Shown: positions 17,667-26,540 of the stretch, in pieces
Numbering within the stretch: the first letter of the stretch is position 1
How the letters are laid out: each line of letters opens with the position of its first letter
Assembly: GCF_004209755.1 (NCBI RefSeq)
Contig: NZ_CP035913.1
Location: forward strand, 1,488,001-1,552,000
Direction of reading: 5' to 3'
Length of the DNA stretch: 64,000 bases
Origin: Pseudoduganella lutea
Lineage (GTDB): Bacteria; Pseudomonadota; Gammaproteobacteria; Burkholderiales; Burkholderiaceae_D
The notes under the pieces: model-generated
Seen by the model: only the letters and a program-made list of their open reading frames with translations
Told to the model about the DNA's origin: nothing
Database searches by the model: none
Made by a program: the position numbers and the translations under genes

Positions 17667-17887
17667 AAAGTCCCTTGTTTTATCTGTGTGAACGGATTTT
17701 TCGGCGTGGTACGCCAGTCTCCACTGTAGTCCCGCAGCCGCGCCATGACGAGCGCCGTGCGACAGACTGCGCAAATCGCGGATAGCCTGCCGAAGTCGGG
17801 CCGGCATGCAAGGGTTCAGATAGTGCTTTTGCCAGGCCACCGACAGGGCTATAGTTCACTTACGGAAATTATTTCGGAGAAAGCACG

Positions 17888-18703
17888 ATGACATTGGAAG
17901 ATTTGTTCGACCAGCCCACCGCGCTGCCGACGGCACCGAAGGTGGTCCAGGAACTGGTGGCCAGCTTCGACAAGGCCTCCGTATCCACCGAAGAGATCGC
18001 CCGCAAGGTGTCGCTCGATCCGGTGTTGAGTGCCAAGCTGCTGCGCCTGGCAAACTCCGCCTACTACAACCTGTCGCGCAGTATCGCCACCGTCGAGGAC
18101 GCGGTGCTGATGCTGGGTTTCGTGGCCGTGCGCACGCTCGTCATCAGCTCAGGGCTCGTCAACGGTTTCAAGTCGGTCACCGGGCTCGACCTGGGCGATT
18201 TCTGGCGCTACAGCATGCGCACGGCCGCATCCGCGAAGTGGCTGGCGAAGAAAACCCGCGACAACCAGGAGCTGGCCTTCACGATCGGCATGATGCATGC
18301 GATCGGCCAACTGGTGATCCATGCGGGCATGCCCGACAAGGCCGTGGCGCTGGACGCCATTGCGGCGCCGCTCGACGGGCGCCGCCTTGCCGTCGAGCGC
18401 GAAGCGCTGGGCTTTACCTATGCCGACGTGGGCGCCGAGCTGGCGCGGCGCTGGCAGTTTCCCGCCGTGTTCTCGGATGCCATCGCGGCGTTCCCCGCGC
18501 CACTGGAGCGCGGCGCCGTGGACCGGCTCGCGGCCGTCGTCCACGTGGCTGCCTGGCGCGCCCGCGCGCTGGAGGAAGCTCACCTGGCCGAAGACTTTCC
18601 GCAGGAGGTCGCCGCGATGCTGGGCCTCGACGCCGATACCGTCATCGACGAGATGCCATCGCCCGATGAACTGGCGGCAGGGCTCGACGAGATGATGAAG
18701 TGA
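17888..18703 (+). CDS. HDOD domain protein
   Basis: A 271-residue HDOD protein, a non-catalytic relative of HD phosphohydrolases used in bacterial signalling. It opens with MTLEDLFDQPTALPTAPKVVQEL, followed by the typical ISLDPVLSAKLLRLANSAYY-like helix and VEDAVLMLGFVAVRTLVISSGLV. No GGDEF, EAL or receiver domain is attached. HDOD proteins regulate motility, c-di-GMP and stress responses by protein contacts; here the nearest motility gene is fliT, 108 bases downstream, which hints at a motility link (inference). CGGAGAAAG before the ATG supports the start. Confidence 0.88.
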   Translation: MTLEDLFDQPTALPTAPKVVQELVASFDKASVSTEEIARKVSLDPVLSAKLLRLANSAYYNLSRSIATVEDAVLMLGFVAVRTLVISSGLVNGFKSVTGLDLGDFWRYSMRTAASAKWLAKKTRDNQELAFTIGMMHAIGQLVIHAGMPDKAVALDAIAAPLDGRRLAVEREALGFTYADVGAELARRWQFPAVFSDAIAAFPAPLERGAVDRLAAVVHVAAWRARALEEAHLAEDFPQEVAAMLGLDADTVIDEMPSPDELAAGLDEMMK

Positions 18704-18811
18704 CAATGCCGAAAACTATTTTCAAATTTTTTTTCAAAAAGCCTAAAGTTCCCGCCGCGCCTGACGTAAATCATGACAAGCAGTAATCCGTTACGATTTA
18801 CAAGGCGCGCC

Positions 18812-19078
18812 ATGAACTCCACCGACGTTCTCTCGATGTATGAAAATATTGCCGGACTGACCAGCAAGATGGCCATGGCTGCCCAGGCCAGCGACTGGAC
18901 GACGCTGGGCCGCCTGGAAACCCAGTGCGCCGTACAATCGGTGGCCGCCATCGGTGGCGTGCCGGCACTGGAAGGCAATGCCCGCCAGCGCAAGATCGAC
19001 CTGCTCAAGCAGATCATGGCCAACGACCGCGCGATCCGCGACGTGACCGAACCATGGATGGGCCGCCTGAACGGCTGA
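18812..19078 (+). CDS. fliT: FliT-like flagellar chaperone
   Basis: An 88-residue helical protein, MNSTDVLSMYENIAGLTSKMAMAAQASDWTTL, with RKIDLLKQIMANDRAIRDVTEPWMGRL at the C-terminus. This matches beta-proteobacterial FliT, the export chaperone of the filament cap FliD and, in enterics, an anti-FlhDC factor. It is short: many homologues carry 10-20 more residues after the EPWM motif. AAGG precedes the ATG at 18812. No other flagellar gene is adjacent, so it is either detached from the fli cluster or a specialised copy. Confidence 0.75.
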   Translation: MNSTDVLSMYENIAGLTSKMAMAAQASDWTTLGRLETQCAVQSVAAIGGVPALEGNARQRKIDLLKQIMANDRAIRDVTEPWMGRLNG

Positions 19079-19090
19079 GTTATCCGCCTG

Positions 19091-19128
19091 CCAATAAAAA
19101 AGCGCCCTTCGGGGCGCTTTTTTATTGG
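19091..19128. terminator. Bidirectional terminator between fliT and FimV-like gene
   Basis: A 17-bp perfect stem CCAATAAAAAAGCGCCC with a TTCG tetraloop; A and T tracts on both sides serve both convergent genes. Confidence 0.9.
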
Positions 19129-19153
19129 CGGTGGCCCACGGCGGGCCCCGCGA

Positions 19154-20815
19154 TCAGGCCACCTTGCTCTCGGGCGGCGCCGCTGGTGCGATGGCCGGCT
19201 CGATGCGCACCGGCGCATCGTCCTCGTCGCGGCTCCAGGTTTGCCGCACGATCGGGCTGCGCCGCATCTTTTTCTTGCGGATGAAGTGCACGGCCACGCC
19301 AAACATCGCCACCAGCACGAGGAAGCCGGCGAACAGGAACATCAGCAGCTTAGGCCGGGAGATCTTGATGGGCTTCTTGGGTTCTGGCGGTGGCGGCGCG
19401 GCTTCCTTCTTTTCCTCGGGTTTCTTGACCTCGGGCTGGGCCTTTGCTTCCTCGACGGGGGGAACCGGCATGGTAGCGCCGGCTGCGGCATGTTCCGTCC
19501 CCGTCCCGGCTGGTGGCGGCTGTACCACATCGGCCTTTGCGGCGGGTGCCGGCTGCGCCGCGGCTGCGGCGGCAACGGTGGCGACGTCCGGTGTGCGTGT
19601 CGCCGGGACCGGGTTCGCGGGTTTCGGTGCCTCGGGCGCAAGGACAGGCTTGCCGTCCATCGGCTTGCCTTCGACCGGGGTGCCGGCAACCGGCGCCGTG
19701 ACACGGGCGGCGCCCGCCTCGTTGGCGATTCCCAGCTGCGCTTGCAACGTTTTCAGCTTGCCTTCCAGTTCGGACAGCTTGTTCAACATCGCCATGTCGG
19801 GCTGCGCGGCGGCTGGCCGGACCGGGGCGGCCGCTTCCGGGGCTTTCGCGGTTTTTTGCGGAACGGCCGGCGCCGTGCCGCCCTCCACGCTGGCACGCGT
19901 GGCCCGGGCCGCCTCGGCCAGTTCAGCCTTCGACGACAGGAAGGACCGCTGCGGCGCCTTGTTTTCCGGCGCGGGCTCGGCTGCCTGTGCAGGCACGGGT
20001 TCCTGCGCCGGCGAAACCTTGCGCTCCGCCACCGCGGGCTTGGCCGGTTGCGTGGCCGGTTTGGCGCCACGCTTGAAATCGTCGGCGGTCGATGCGTATT
20101 TCAGCGCTTCCTTGCGTACATCCCTGGATTCGGCGCTGTGGTTTTCCTGCTTGCCGGACACGGCCTTGACCGGCTCGCGTTCCGCCACCTTGCCGCCATG
20201 CGCGCCGATTGCCCGGCCGATGGCGCCAAGCAGTTCCTGTTCCTTCGCGGTGGCTTCCCTGCCGGGCGAAACCGTGGCGACCAGCGCCCCGGGGCGTTCG
20301 CCGCCGGCGCGCCGGACCACGGGCTTGGCGGTGCGCTCGACAGCTGGCACCGGCGCGGCGGCCAGTGCGTCAGGGATGGCCGGGGTGGCTGGCGCCGGCA
20401 TGGGCGCGGGAGTCGGGTCCGGCGACAGCCACAGCGACACACTGCGCACGCGTTCCTTGCCGCCCGAAACCAGCTGGAAATACAGGTGCAGCACGTCGCC
20501 CTGCACCGGGGCGCTCGTGGTCACGTGCAACACGCGGCGATCGTTGCGCCGCACGATCGAGACGCTGGCGCCGGCCAGTGCCGGACTCATCTTCACATTG
20601 GCCCCCCGGAACACATCCGGCCGGGCGAGGCGCACCTGCAAGTCAGCCAGTTCCTGCGCGGTCAGGTCGGTCAGTTCGATATCGGCCGACAGCGGCTGGC
20701 CGCTGAACGAGCGCACCGAGGCATCGCCGAATTCGGCGGCATGGGCACCGGTGGCGGCGGACGCGACGGCGAAAAACGCCAGCACGGCCAGGGGAGAACG
20801 AAGCAAGAGCGGCAT
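19154..20815 (-). CDS. FimV/TspA-like membrane protein
   Basis: A 553-residue protein. A signal peptide (to AHA near 27) is followed by the FimV N-terminal domain (EFGDASVRSFSGQPLSADIELTDL ... VLHLYFQLVSGGKERVRSVSLWL), a long Ala/Pro/Lys-rich linker, a short coiled coil (MLNKLSELEGKLKTLQAQLG), and a transmembrane helix LLMFLFAGFLVLVAMFGVAVHF near residue 500. The architecture is that of FimV homologues, but the cytoplasmic TPR domain is missing and no LysM motif is evident. FimV proteins scaffold polar type IV pili or secretion. It is convergent with fliT and divergent from fumC. Confidence 0.75.
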   Translation of the reverse strand: MPLLLRSPLAVLAFFAVASAATGAHAAEFGDASVRSFSGQPLSADIELTDLTAQELADLQVRLARPDVFRGANVKMSPALAGASVSIVRRNDRRVLHVTTSAPVQGDVLHLYFQLVSGGKERVRSVSLWLSPDPTPAPMPAPATPAIPDALAAAPVPAVERTAKPVVRRAGGERPGALVATVSPGREATAKEQELLGAIGRAIGAHGGKVAEREPVKAVSGKQENHSAESRDVRKEALKYASTADDFKRGAKPATQPAKPAVAERKVSPAQEPVPAQAAEPAPENKAPQRSFLSSKAELAEAARATRASVEGGTAPAVPQKTAKAPEAAAPVRPAAAQPDMAMLNKLSELEGKLKTLQAQLGIANEAGAARVTAPVAGTPVEGKPMDGKPVLAPEAPKPANPVPATRTPDVATVAAAAAAQPAPAAKADVVQPPPAGTGTEHAAAGATMPVPPVEEAKAQPEVKKPEEKKEAAPPPPEPKKPIKISRPKLLMFLFAGFLVLVAMFGVAVHFIRKKKMRRSPIVRQTWSRDEDDAPVRIEPAIAPAAPPESKVA

Positions 20816-20945
20816 GGTGATTGAAATGGTAAATGAAAATTTCCGTGACGTAAGTGTTTAACGGCGGAAATTCGCATTTTTTGAGTGCCCGGACCGAATT
20901 TCATGCGTGGGTTACACTTAATGCATCTTTTACACAGAGGACGCC

Positions 20946-22343
20946 ATGGACAGCAGAACCGAACGCGACAGTTTTGGCCCGATCGATGTGCCGGCACACC
21001 AGCTATGGGGGGCGCAAACGCAGCGCTCGCTGCATCACTTCCACATTTCCACTGAAAAGATGGCGCCCGAGCTGATCGCTGCGCTGGCCAACGTGAAGCG
21101 GGCCGCGGCGCGCGTCAATGTCGACCTTGGCGTTCTCGATGCCACCAAGGCCGATGCGATCATGCGCGCCGCCGACGAAGTGCTGGAAGGCCGGCATGCC
21201 GGCGAGTTTCCCTTGTCGGTCTGGCAAACGGGTTCGGGCACGCAATCGAACATGAACATGAATGAAGTGCTGGCCAACCGCGGTTCCGAGCTGCTGGGCG
21301 GGGTGCGCGGCGAGGAGCGCACGCTGCACCCGAACGACGACGTCAACAAGGGCCAGTCGTCGAACGATATCTTCCCCACGGCGATGCATGTGGCGGCCGG
21401 TGTGGCGCTGGCAACCGACGTGCTGCCGGCGCTGCGCCAGCTGCGCGCCACGCTGGCCGGCAAGGCGCAGGCGTTTGCCGATATCGTCAAGATCGGCCGC
21501 ACCCATCTGCAGGATGCCACCCCGCTGACGCTGGGCCAGGAATTCTCCGGCTACGTGGCCCAGCTCGACTACGTGGAGCGCGCGATCGAGCATACGCTGC
21601 CCGCCGTGCTGGAGCTGGCCGCGGGCGGCACCGCCGTCGGTACCGGGCTCAATTCCCACCCGGAATACGCGACGCGGATCGCCGCGGAACTGGCGCAGCG
21701 CCTGCAATTGCCGTTCCGCACCGCCGACAACAAGTTTGCCGCGCTGGCTGGCCACGAAGCACTCGTGGCGGCGCACGGGGCCCTGAAAACCCTGGCGGCG
21801 GCGCTGTTCAAGATCGCCAACGACGTGCGCTGGATGGCTTCCGGCCCGCGCTCCGGGCTGGGCGAAATTACCATTCCCGAGAACGAGCCGGGCAGCTCGA
21901 TCATGCCGGGCAAGGTCAACCCGACCCAGTGCGAAGCCGTGACGATGCTGTGCGCCCAGGTGTTCGGCAACGACGTGGCCATTTCCTTCGGCGGCGCTTC
22001 CGGCAACTTCGAACTGAACGTCTACAAGCCGCTGATCGCCCACAACTTCCTGCAAAGCGCGCGCCTGCTGGCGGACGGCATGCGCAGCTTCGACGAGCAC
22101 TGCGCGCGCGGCATCGAGCCGAACCGCGAACGGATCGGCGAGCTGATGGCGCGCTCGCTGATGCTGGTGACCGCGCTGGCGCCCCACATCGGGTATGATC
22201 GCGCCGCCCAGATTGCCAAGAAGGCGCAGCATGAAGGCACCACGCTGAAGGGAGCGGCGCTGGCCCTGGGCTTTGTCACGGCGGAGCAGTTCGATACCTG
22301 GATCGTGCCGCTGGACATGACACGACCGGGTGCGAAAGGCTGA
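20946..22343 (+). CDS. fumC: Fumarate hydratase, class II
   Basis: A 465-residue iron-free fumarase that interconverts fumarate and malate in the TCA cycle. The aspartase/fumarase signature [16 protein letters not shown] lies near residue 315; other marks are [14 protein letters not shown] and [22 protein letters not shown] carrying the active-site His. Length is normal (about 465). AGAGGA precedes the ATG. The gene is divergent from the FimV-like gene and followed 80 bases later by an S4-domain gene. Confidence 0.97.
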   Translation: MDSRTERDSFGPIDVPAHQLWGAQTQRSLHHFHISTEKMAPELIAALANVKRAAARVNVDLGVLDATKADAIMRAADEVLEGRHAGEFPLSVWQTGSGTQSNMNMNEVLANRGSELLGGVRGEERTLHPNDDVNKGQSSNDIFPTAMHVAAGVALATDVLPALRQLRATLAGKAQAFADIVKIGRTHLQDATPLTLGQEFSGYVAQLDYVERAIEHTLPAVLELAAGGTAVGTGLNSHPEYATRIAAELAQRLQLPFRTADNKFAALAGHEALVAAHGALKTLAAALFKIANDVRWMASGPRSGLGEITIPENEPGSSIMPGKVNPTQCEAVTMLCAQVFGNDVAISFGGASGNFELNVYKPLIAHNFLQSARLLADGMRSFDEHCARGIEPNRERIGELMARSLMLVTALAPHIGYDRAAQIAKKAQHEGTTLKGAALALGFVTAEQFDTWIVPLDMTRPGAKG

Positions 22344-22423
22344 CCCGGCGGCACGGGCCGGATGCGAATAAAGTTAGTAACGGAACAATTAAATTTCTCC
22401 GGCCCCATCGAAACGAGGATAGA

Positions 22424-22654
22424 ATGCAAAAAGTAGACTTTGAATTAACGTCGGAATTTATTGAACTGAACCAGTTGCTGAAGGTGGTCGGCCTGTGCGA
22501 CAGCGGCGGCGCCGGCAAGCAGATCGTGGCCAGCGGCGATGTGCGCGTGGATGGCAAGCAGGAATTGCGCAAGACCGCCAAGATCCGCGCCGGCCAGCAG
22601 GTTGCCGTCGGCGACGTGCGCATCGCCGTCAAAGGCAACGTTCCGGGTCGATAA
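22424..22654 (+). CDS. S4 domain RNA-binding protein (YbcJ-like)
   Basis: A 76-residue protein consisting of one S4 domain: FIELNQLLKVVGLCDSGGAGKQIVASGDVRVDGKQELRKTAKIRAGQQVAVGDVRI. Small S4 proteins of this type (YbcJ, RqcP relatives) bind RNA and may act in ribosome quality control or rRNA metabolism. GAGGA lies upstream of the ATG. The gene follows fumC and precedes the small helical gene at 22770. Confidence 0.88.
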   Translation: MQKVDFELTSEFIELNQLLKVVGLCDSGGAGKQIVASGDVRVDGKQELRKTAKIRAGQQVAVGDVRIAVKGNVPGR

Positions 22655-22769
22655 GGCAACGGCCCGGGTCAATAAGGTTCCGACGGGTCTTGATCTTCCG
22701 CAAATCCTGCGCCACCTCGGCGGCTATAGTGGACGGATTTGCGGAAGGAAATATCTATCCGGAGCACCC

Positions 22770-23141
22770 ATGGACCACCTCGATCCCACCCGACACCCTG
22801 AACCGCCAAAAACCTCGTTGCAAAAGGCAGCACCAGCTGCAGCACCCGTTGCAGCACCCTCGCAGCCCCCTTCCCCGCATCCCATGCAGCAGCGCCTGAT
22901 CGGCGATTTGCAGCAAGTGATCGACAATGCCGAAGATTTGCTCAACTGCACCAACAGCGCGCGTGACGGCGCCTACCGCGCCGCGCGCGAGCAGCTGGCG
23001 CAGGCACTGGCCTTCGCCAATGAGGAACTGCAACGGATCGAGGATGCACAGCTCGAGCGCATGATCGCCGCCACGCACGAAGCCAGCCTGCTCCATCGCG
23101 ACAGCACCGGCGAAGCCCGGCTGTTGCGCGCTTTCCGCTAG
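22770..23141 (+). CDS. DUF883-like helical protein (soluble)
   Basis: A 123-residue protein with a Pro/Ala-rich N-terminus ([18 protein letters not shown]) and a helical part [42 protein letters not shown]. This resembles the ElaB/YqjD (DUF883) family, whose members dock ribosomes to the inner membrane in stationary phase, but the C-terminal transmembrane helix of that family is absent here. GGAG 6 bases before the ATG at 22770 defines the start. The stop overlaps the stop of the convergent bufferin gene in CTAG. Family assignment moderate. Confidence 0.6.
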   Translation: MDHLDPTRHPEPPKTSLQKAAPAAAPVAAPSQPPSPHPMQQRLIGDLQQVIDNAEDLLNCTNSARDGAYRAAREQLAQALAFANEELQRIEDAQLERMIAATHEASLLHRDSTGEARLLRAFR

Positions 23142-24793
23142 TCTTCCTCCGCCATGCGCAGCGCCGCGAACGCGGCGTGCGCAATCCACTGCCCCAGCCG
23201 GGGCACCAGGTCGAATTCCGCATCCACCGCCAGTGCCGCGTCGAGCGCCTCGCCCACCGTCGCGCCCGCTGCCAGCGCTGCCAGTGCTTGCCACGCGGCG
23301 GCATCCTGCGCCAGCACCTCCGGCTGCCAGCCGCGCCGGACCACCAGGCCCCAGGAAGGCGCCGCGATGTCGTGCGGGAATGGTACCCCGCTGTCCGGCT
23401 GGTGGGCTTGCCACAGCGGTACCACGGCCCAGGCCGATGCAAACACGGCGGCCGCCGGATGCGGCACCAGCCGGCACTGCTCGAACGCCGCCGGCGCCAC
23501 GTGCGCCAGCGCCCCCGGCGCCAGCGCTTCCCTGTCGGCGGCGGAATATGCACGGTGCAGCAGCCACTCGAGCCGCGCCATGTCCGGCAGGTAGGGCATG
23601 CCGGCCACGTGCGGGAACCCCTCGAGGAAGCCTGCAAAGCCGGTGCCGAACGCATTCAAGTCGGCGCTAGCGGGCGGATGGCACGTGCCATATTCGCGCG
23701 CCAGCGCGCCGAAGAACTCTTCGCCGACCAGTTGTGCAATGACGGGAAACGCAGCCGCCAGTGCCCGGGTCCAGCCGCCGGCAAGCGTGCCGCGGTAAAC
23801 CGCCAGCCGCGATGCCAGGGGCGCCTCGCGCAGCAGGGCCGCCAATCCGCCCGCCTCGCCGCCCTCGCCGGCCGACAGCAATGCGTTGGCAAAACGGTGC
23901 TGCACGGCGCCCAGCGCGGTTGTGTCGGGCTCGGCCAGCAGCAGTGGCCGTGGCCGCGCGGGCGCTGCCGGCATCGGGCCCGCCTGCGACAGCAGTGCCG
24001 TGGCCTTGTCCGCTTCGGCCAGCAGCACGCCGAGCGGCGGCACCTCCGCGTCCCACTCGACCAGCGTGGGCACGGCGCCAAACTGCGCCAGCGCCGCCTC
24101 GTACAGGCGCCACACGGGTTCCGCGATCGCCGCGCCATGGTGGTCGATGACCACGTCCGGCGTGGCGAGATGGCCGCCGAGGTGGAGTTCCCCGACGAGC
24201 CCCGGCGCAATGGCCGCCAGCGCGGCCAACGCATCTTCGCCATGGTTGCAGGCGTTGACGTACAGATTGTTCAGGTCGAGCAGCAGGCCGCAGCCCGTGC
24301 GCCGCGCCAGCGCGGCAAGAAATTGCGCCTCGCTCATCGTATCGGCGGCAAACCGCACGTACGCGGACACGTTCTCGATGAGGATCTGCCGCTTCAGCAC
24401 ATCCTGCACCTGCGCCACGCGGGCGGCCACCAGGTCGAGCGTGGCCTCGTCCAGCACCAGCGGCAACAGGTCGTGCAGGTGCCGGCCCGGCACGGCACCC
24501 CAGCTCAGATGTTCGGAAACGAGGAAAGGTTCGATGCGTTCGGCCAGCGCGCGGATGCGTTGCAGGTGCTCCGGCACGATGCCGTGGGCGGAACCCAGGC
24601 CGAGGCCGACGCCGTGCAGGCTGACCGGGTAATCGCGCCGCAGCCGGTGCAGCACGTGCACGTCGCGGCCACCCTCGGCCAGGTAATTCTCGGTGTGCAC
24701 CTCGAGCCAGCCGGCGCGCGGCCGGCTCTCGAGGAAATCGCGGTAGTGCGGCGCCCGCAGGCCGACGCCGGCAAGCGTGGCCGGGTCAGCCAT
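23138..24793 (-). CDS. Bufferin maturation protein: BufB (MNIO, DUF692) fused to BufC (DUF2063)
   Basis: A 551-residue fusion. Residues about 5-275 are a DUF692 multinuclear non-heme iron oxygenase: [72 protein letters not shown] and [11 protein letters not shown] give the usual His, Asp and Glu metal ligands. Residues about 300-551 are a DUF2063-type (BufC) domain: AGEGG-linked helix, then [34 protein letters not shown] and [18 protein letters not shown]. In described bufferin systems BufB and BufC are separate proteins that modify Cys in the precursor BufA. Here they are one chain. The start at 24793 lies 5 bases after the BufA stop, implying coupling. Confidence 0.85.
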   Translation of the reverse strand: MADPATLAGVGLRAPHYRDFLESRPRAGWLEVHTENYLAEGGRDVHVLHRLRRDYPVSLHGVGLGLGSAHGIVPEHLQRIRALAERIEPFLVSEHLSWGAVPGRHLHDLLPLVLDEATLDLVAARVAQVQDVLKRQILIENVSAYVRFAADTMSEAQFLAALARRTGCGLLLDLNNLYVNACNHGEDALAALAAIAPGLVGELHLGGHLATPDVVIDHHGAAIAEPVWRLYEAALAQFGAVPTLVEWDAEVPPLGVLLAEADKATALLSQAGPMPAAPARPRPLLLAEPDTTALGAVQHRFANALLSAGEGGEAGGLAALLREAPLASRLAVYRGTLAGGWTRALAAAFPVIAQLVGEEFFGALAREYGTCHPPASADLNAFGTGFAGFLEGFPHVAGMPYLPDMARLEWLLHRAYSAADREALAPGALAHVAPAAFEQCRLVPHPAAAVFASAWAVVPLWQAHQPDSGVPFPHDIAAPSWGLVVRRGWQPEVLAQDAAAWQALAALAAGATVGEALDAALAVDAEFDLVPRLGQWIAHAAFAALRMAEED

Positions 24794-24798
24794 CCCGC

Positions 24799-25074
24799 TC
24801 AGTTGCTGCCGGCGGGCTTGGCCGGGGGCGTGGTCTTGCCACCCAGTTTTTCGCAGCTGCCCTTGGCAACCCACTTCCACTCGGTGGGGGCGTTATCGGT
24901 TCGCGCCATCGACGCGCAGCCGTGCGCGCCATCCGACGATGCGCAATCGTTCTGGCCAGCCTTCGCCACGCCATAGCATTTTTCCTTGTCCGGCCCGCCA
25001 CCCATCTGCGCATTCGCGGCACCCGCCGCACACGTGGCGGCCAGCGCCGCGGCAATCATTGCACTCTTGTTCAT
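24799..25074 (-). CDS. Bufferin-type RiPP precursor (DUF2282, BufA-like)
   Basis: A 91-residue precursor. The N-terminus is a Sec signal ([22 protein letters not shown]), then a short core with four cysteines at 33, 44, 53 and 74: [23 protein letters not shown] and VAKGSCEK. These match DUF2282 bufferins, exported peptides whose Cys are converted by MNIO enzymes into copper-binding heterocycles; they buffer copper in the periplasm (established for the family). GGAGAA lies 4 bases before the ATG at 25074. It is first in a two-gene operon with the BufB-BufC fusion. No DoxX-like BufD follows. Confidence 0.85.
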   Translation of the reverse strand: MNKSAMIAAALAATCAAGAANAQMGGGPDKEKCYGVAKAGQNDCASSDGAHGCASMARTDNAPTEWKWVAKGSCEKLGGKTTPPAKPAGSN

Positions 25075-25153
25075 CGTTTCTCCAATGCCAGTCCAGTCGA
25101 ACCAGCTGATTCTAACGGAAGTTGCCTGAAGAGGGTCCGGAAGAAGGAGTGAC

Positions 25154-25213
25154 GGCATGCATGCCATCACCGCTTTGCAGGCGCAGAGCATACTCTGCGA
25201 AACCCCTGCAAAG
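25154..25213 (-). promoter_or_regulatory. Structured leader upstream of bufA
   Basis: Contains a perfect 12-bp palindrome GGCATGCATGCC (25154-25165) and a two-part stem: CTTTGCAGG/CCTGCAAAG (25173/25205) around CGCAGAG/CTCTGCG with a CATA loop. It lies 80-140 bases upstream of the bufA start on its transcribed side. Candidate operator or leader RNA; regulator unknown. Confidence 0.45.
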
Positions 25214-25287
25214 CCCCTATTTTTCAGGCAATAAAAGAAAAGGGGACGTCCGGATCGCCGTACCGCCCTATTTTGCAGGCAATAAAA
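25214..25287. repeat. Direct repeat upstream of bufA
   Basis: CCCTATTTTTCAGGCAATAA at 25215 and CCCTATTTTGCAGGCAATAA at 25266, 51 bases apart with one mismatch, between bufA and the yjfB terminator. Confidence 0.7.
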
Positions 25288-25318
25288 AAAGCCCGCTGTC
25301 CACGAAGAACAGCGGGCC
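25284..25318 (-). terminator. Terminator of yjfB
   Basis: On the minus strand a 9-bp stem GCCCGCTGT/ACAGCGGGC is followed by seven T. It lies 19 bases after the yjfB stop. Confidence 0.9.
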
Positions 25319-25336
25319 AGCGCGCTCGGGGCGCGC

Positions 25337-25537
25337 TCAAGCGGTGGTGTTGATCCGGTTGCCCAGGTGCGACGGCAGGCTCGGCGCGGGCTGCCTAGCG
25401 GGCAGCGCGTCAAGCAGCGCGGCGGCGGAAGCAGCCTGCGAATCCATGGCCTTCTTCAGCACGGCCATGCTGACATCCTGCTTCGTACCGGTCTCGGCGA
25501 TCGTTGTCGACAGGCGGGCGATGCTCATTACGTCCAT
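25337..25537 (-). CDS. YjfB family putative motility protein
   Basis: A 66-residue protein of the YjfB family (PF14070): [46 protein letters not shown]. Members are found in flagellated bacteria and labelled putative motility proteins, with no known biochemical role. GGAGGAAGT before the ATG is a strong ribosome binding site. It lies 54 bases downstream of mobB on the same strand and is closed by a strong terminator. Confidence 0.85.
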   Translation of the reverse strand: MDVMSIARLSTTIAETGTKQDVSMAVLKKAMDSQAASAAALLDALPARQPAPSLPSHLGNRINTTA

Positions 25538-25591
25538 ACTTCCTCCACTGTGCCGCCCCGCATCGAGGCATATCCCTCATTTACGGAAGAG

Positions 25592-26152
25592 TCACGGCGA
25601 ACTTGAGGTCGTTTCCCTGTTTTTCTTTGGCAACCATGTCTCGAGCAACCAGGCCAGCACGGTTTCCCGGTCGTCGAGGTCGAGCCAGGCGACATGGGGC
25701 GCCACGTCGGCCGGGCGCGGCAGTGTCGATGCGACGGCCACAATGTGCGGATCGTCCGGATAGAGCGGGCCCCTGTCACCAATGCCGCGATGGATTTCCA
25801 GCTTGTCGATCGGGAACGACTTGAACCCTTCCACCAGTGTCAGGTCGGCCGGTGCCAGCCGGGCCAGTTGCTCGTCCAGCCCGGGTTCCGGCGCGCCGCG
25901 CATTTCCCGGACGATGGCAAAACGGTATGGCGACGCGACCATGACTTCGGCCGCGCCGGCACGCCGCAGCCGGGCGCTGTCCTTGTGCGGCGGCTCCAGG
26001 TCCAGGTCGTGGTGGCTGTGCTTGATGACGTTGACCTTGCGGCCCTGCCCGGCCAACCGGCCGATCAGGTATTCCAGCAGCGTGGTCTTGCCGCTGCCTG
26101 ACCGGCCGACGATGCCGATGACCGGCGCCGTGGCGGCGTGTATGTGCTCCAT
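25592..26152 (-). CDS. mobB: Molybdopterin-guanine dinucleotide biosynthesis adapter protein
   Basis: A 186-residue P-loop GTPase-like adapter of molybdenum cofactor synthesis that assists MobA. Walker A is [10 protein letters not shown] near residue 16; [24 protein letters not shown] and the [19 protein letters not shown]alker B-like segment are typical. Length fits (about 170-180). CAGGAGC precedes the ATG. No moa, moe or mobA gene is adjacent, so the cofactor genes lie elsewhere. yjfB follows. Confidence 0.93.
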   Translation of the reverse strand: MEHIHAATAPVIGIVGRSGSGKTTLLEYLIGRLAGQGRKVNVIKHSHHDLDLEPPHKDSARLRRAGAAEVMVASPYRFAIVREMRGAPEPGLDEQLARLAPADLTLVEGFKSFPIDKLEIHRGIGDRGPLYPDDPHIVAVASTLPRPADVAPHVAWLDLDDRETVLAWLLETWLPKKNRETTSSSP

Positions 26153-26254
26153 TCTTGCTCCTGTAGGAATGGAGGCATTATAAAGGCGCTGTTCGCGTTA
26201 AGTAGGCATTGCTCGGAGCCAGGGAAGCCGCGGTGCAAGGGTGATGGAAGCGGA

Positions 26255-26434
26255 TTACTTGTCCGGACGGAACGGCCCATCGCCGCCCCCCTTGCTCATC
26301 AGGCACAGCAGGCCGACGCAGGCGAGCACGACGACCAGCACGCCCGGTTCGGACGCCGCGCCGTCGGGCAAGGCAGCGCGCACGGGGGCGGCGGCGGCCA
26401 GCAGGGGCAACGCATGCAAGATGGAGAGCTTCAT
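26255..26434 (-). CDS. Small exported membrane-anchored protein
   Basis: A 59-residue protein, MKLSILHALPLLAAAAPVRA then ALPDGAASEPGVLVVVLACVGLLCLMSKGGGDGPFRPDK. It has a signal-like N-terminus and one C-terminal hydrophobic helix preceded by SEPG, like a shrunken PEP-CTERM tail but without the basic ARRK ending. It may be a minimal exosortase substrate or just a small membrane protein. A GAGAG lies upstream of the ATG at 26434. Low complexity of evidence; no homologue known to me by name. Confidence 0.5.
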   Translation of the reverse strand: MKLSILHALPLLAAAAPVRAALPDGAASEPGVLVVVLACVGLLCLMSKGGGDGPFRPDK

Positions 26435-26540
26435 GGTCAGTCCGTTGAGTTGTCGATAAAGCAAGTGTGACAATCGTTTGTGACGCCACGATGACGGTAG
26501 CAATCGTGCGCAACAGCCAATACCGTTGCGACACCTCCGG

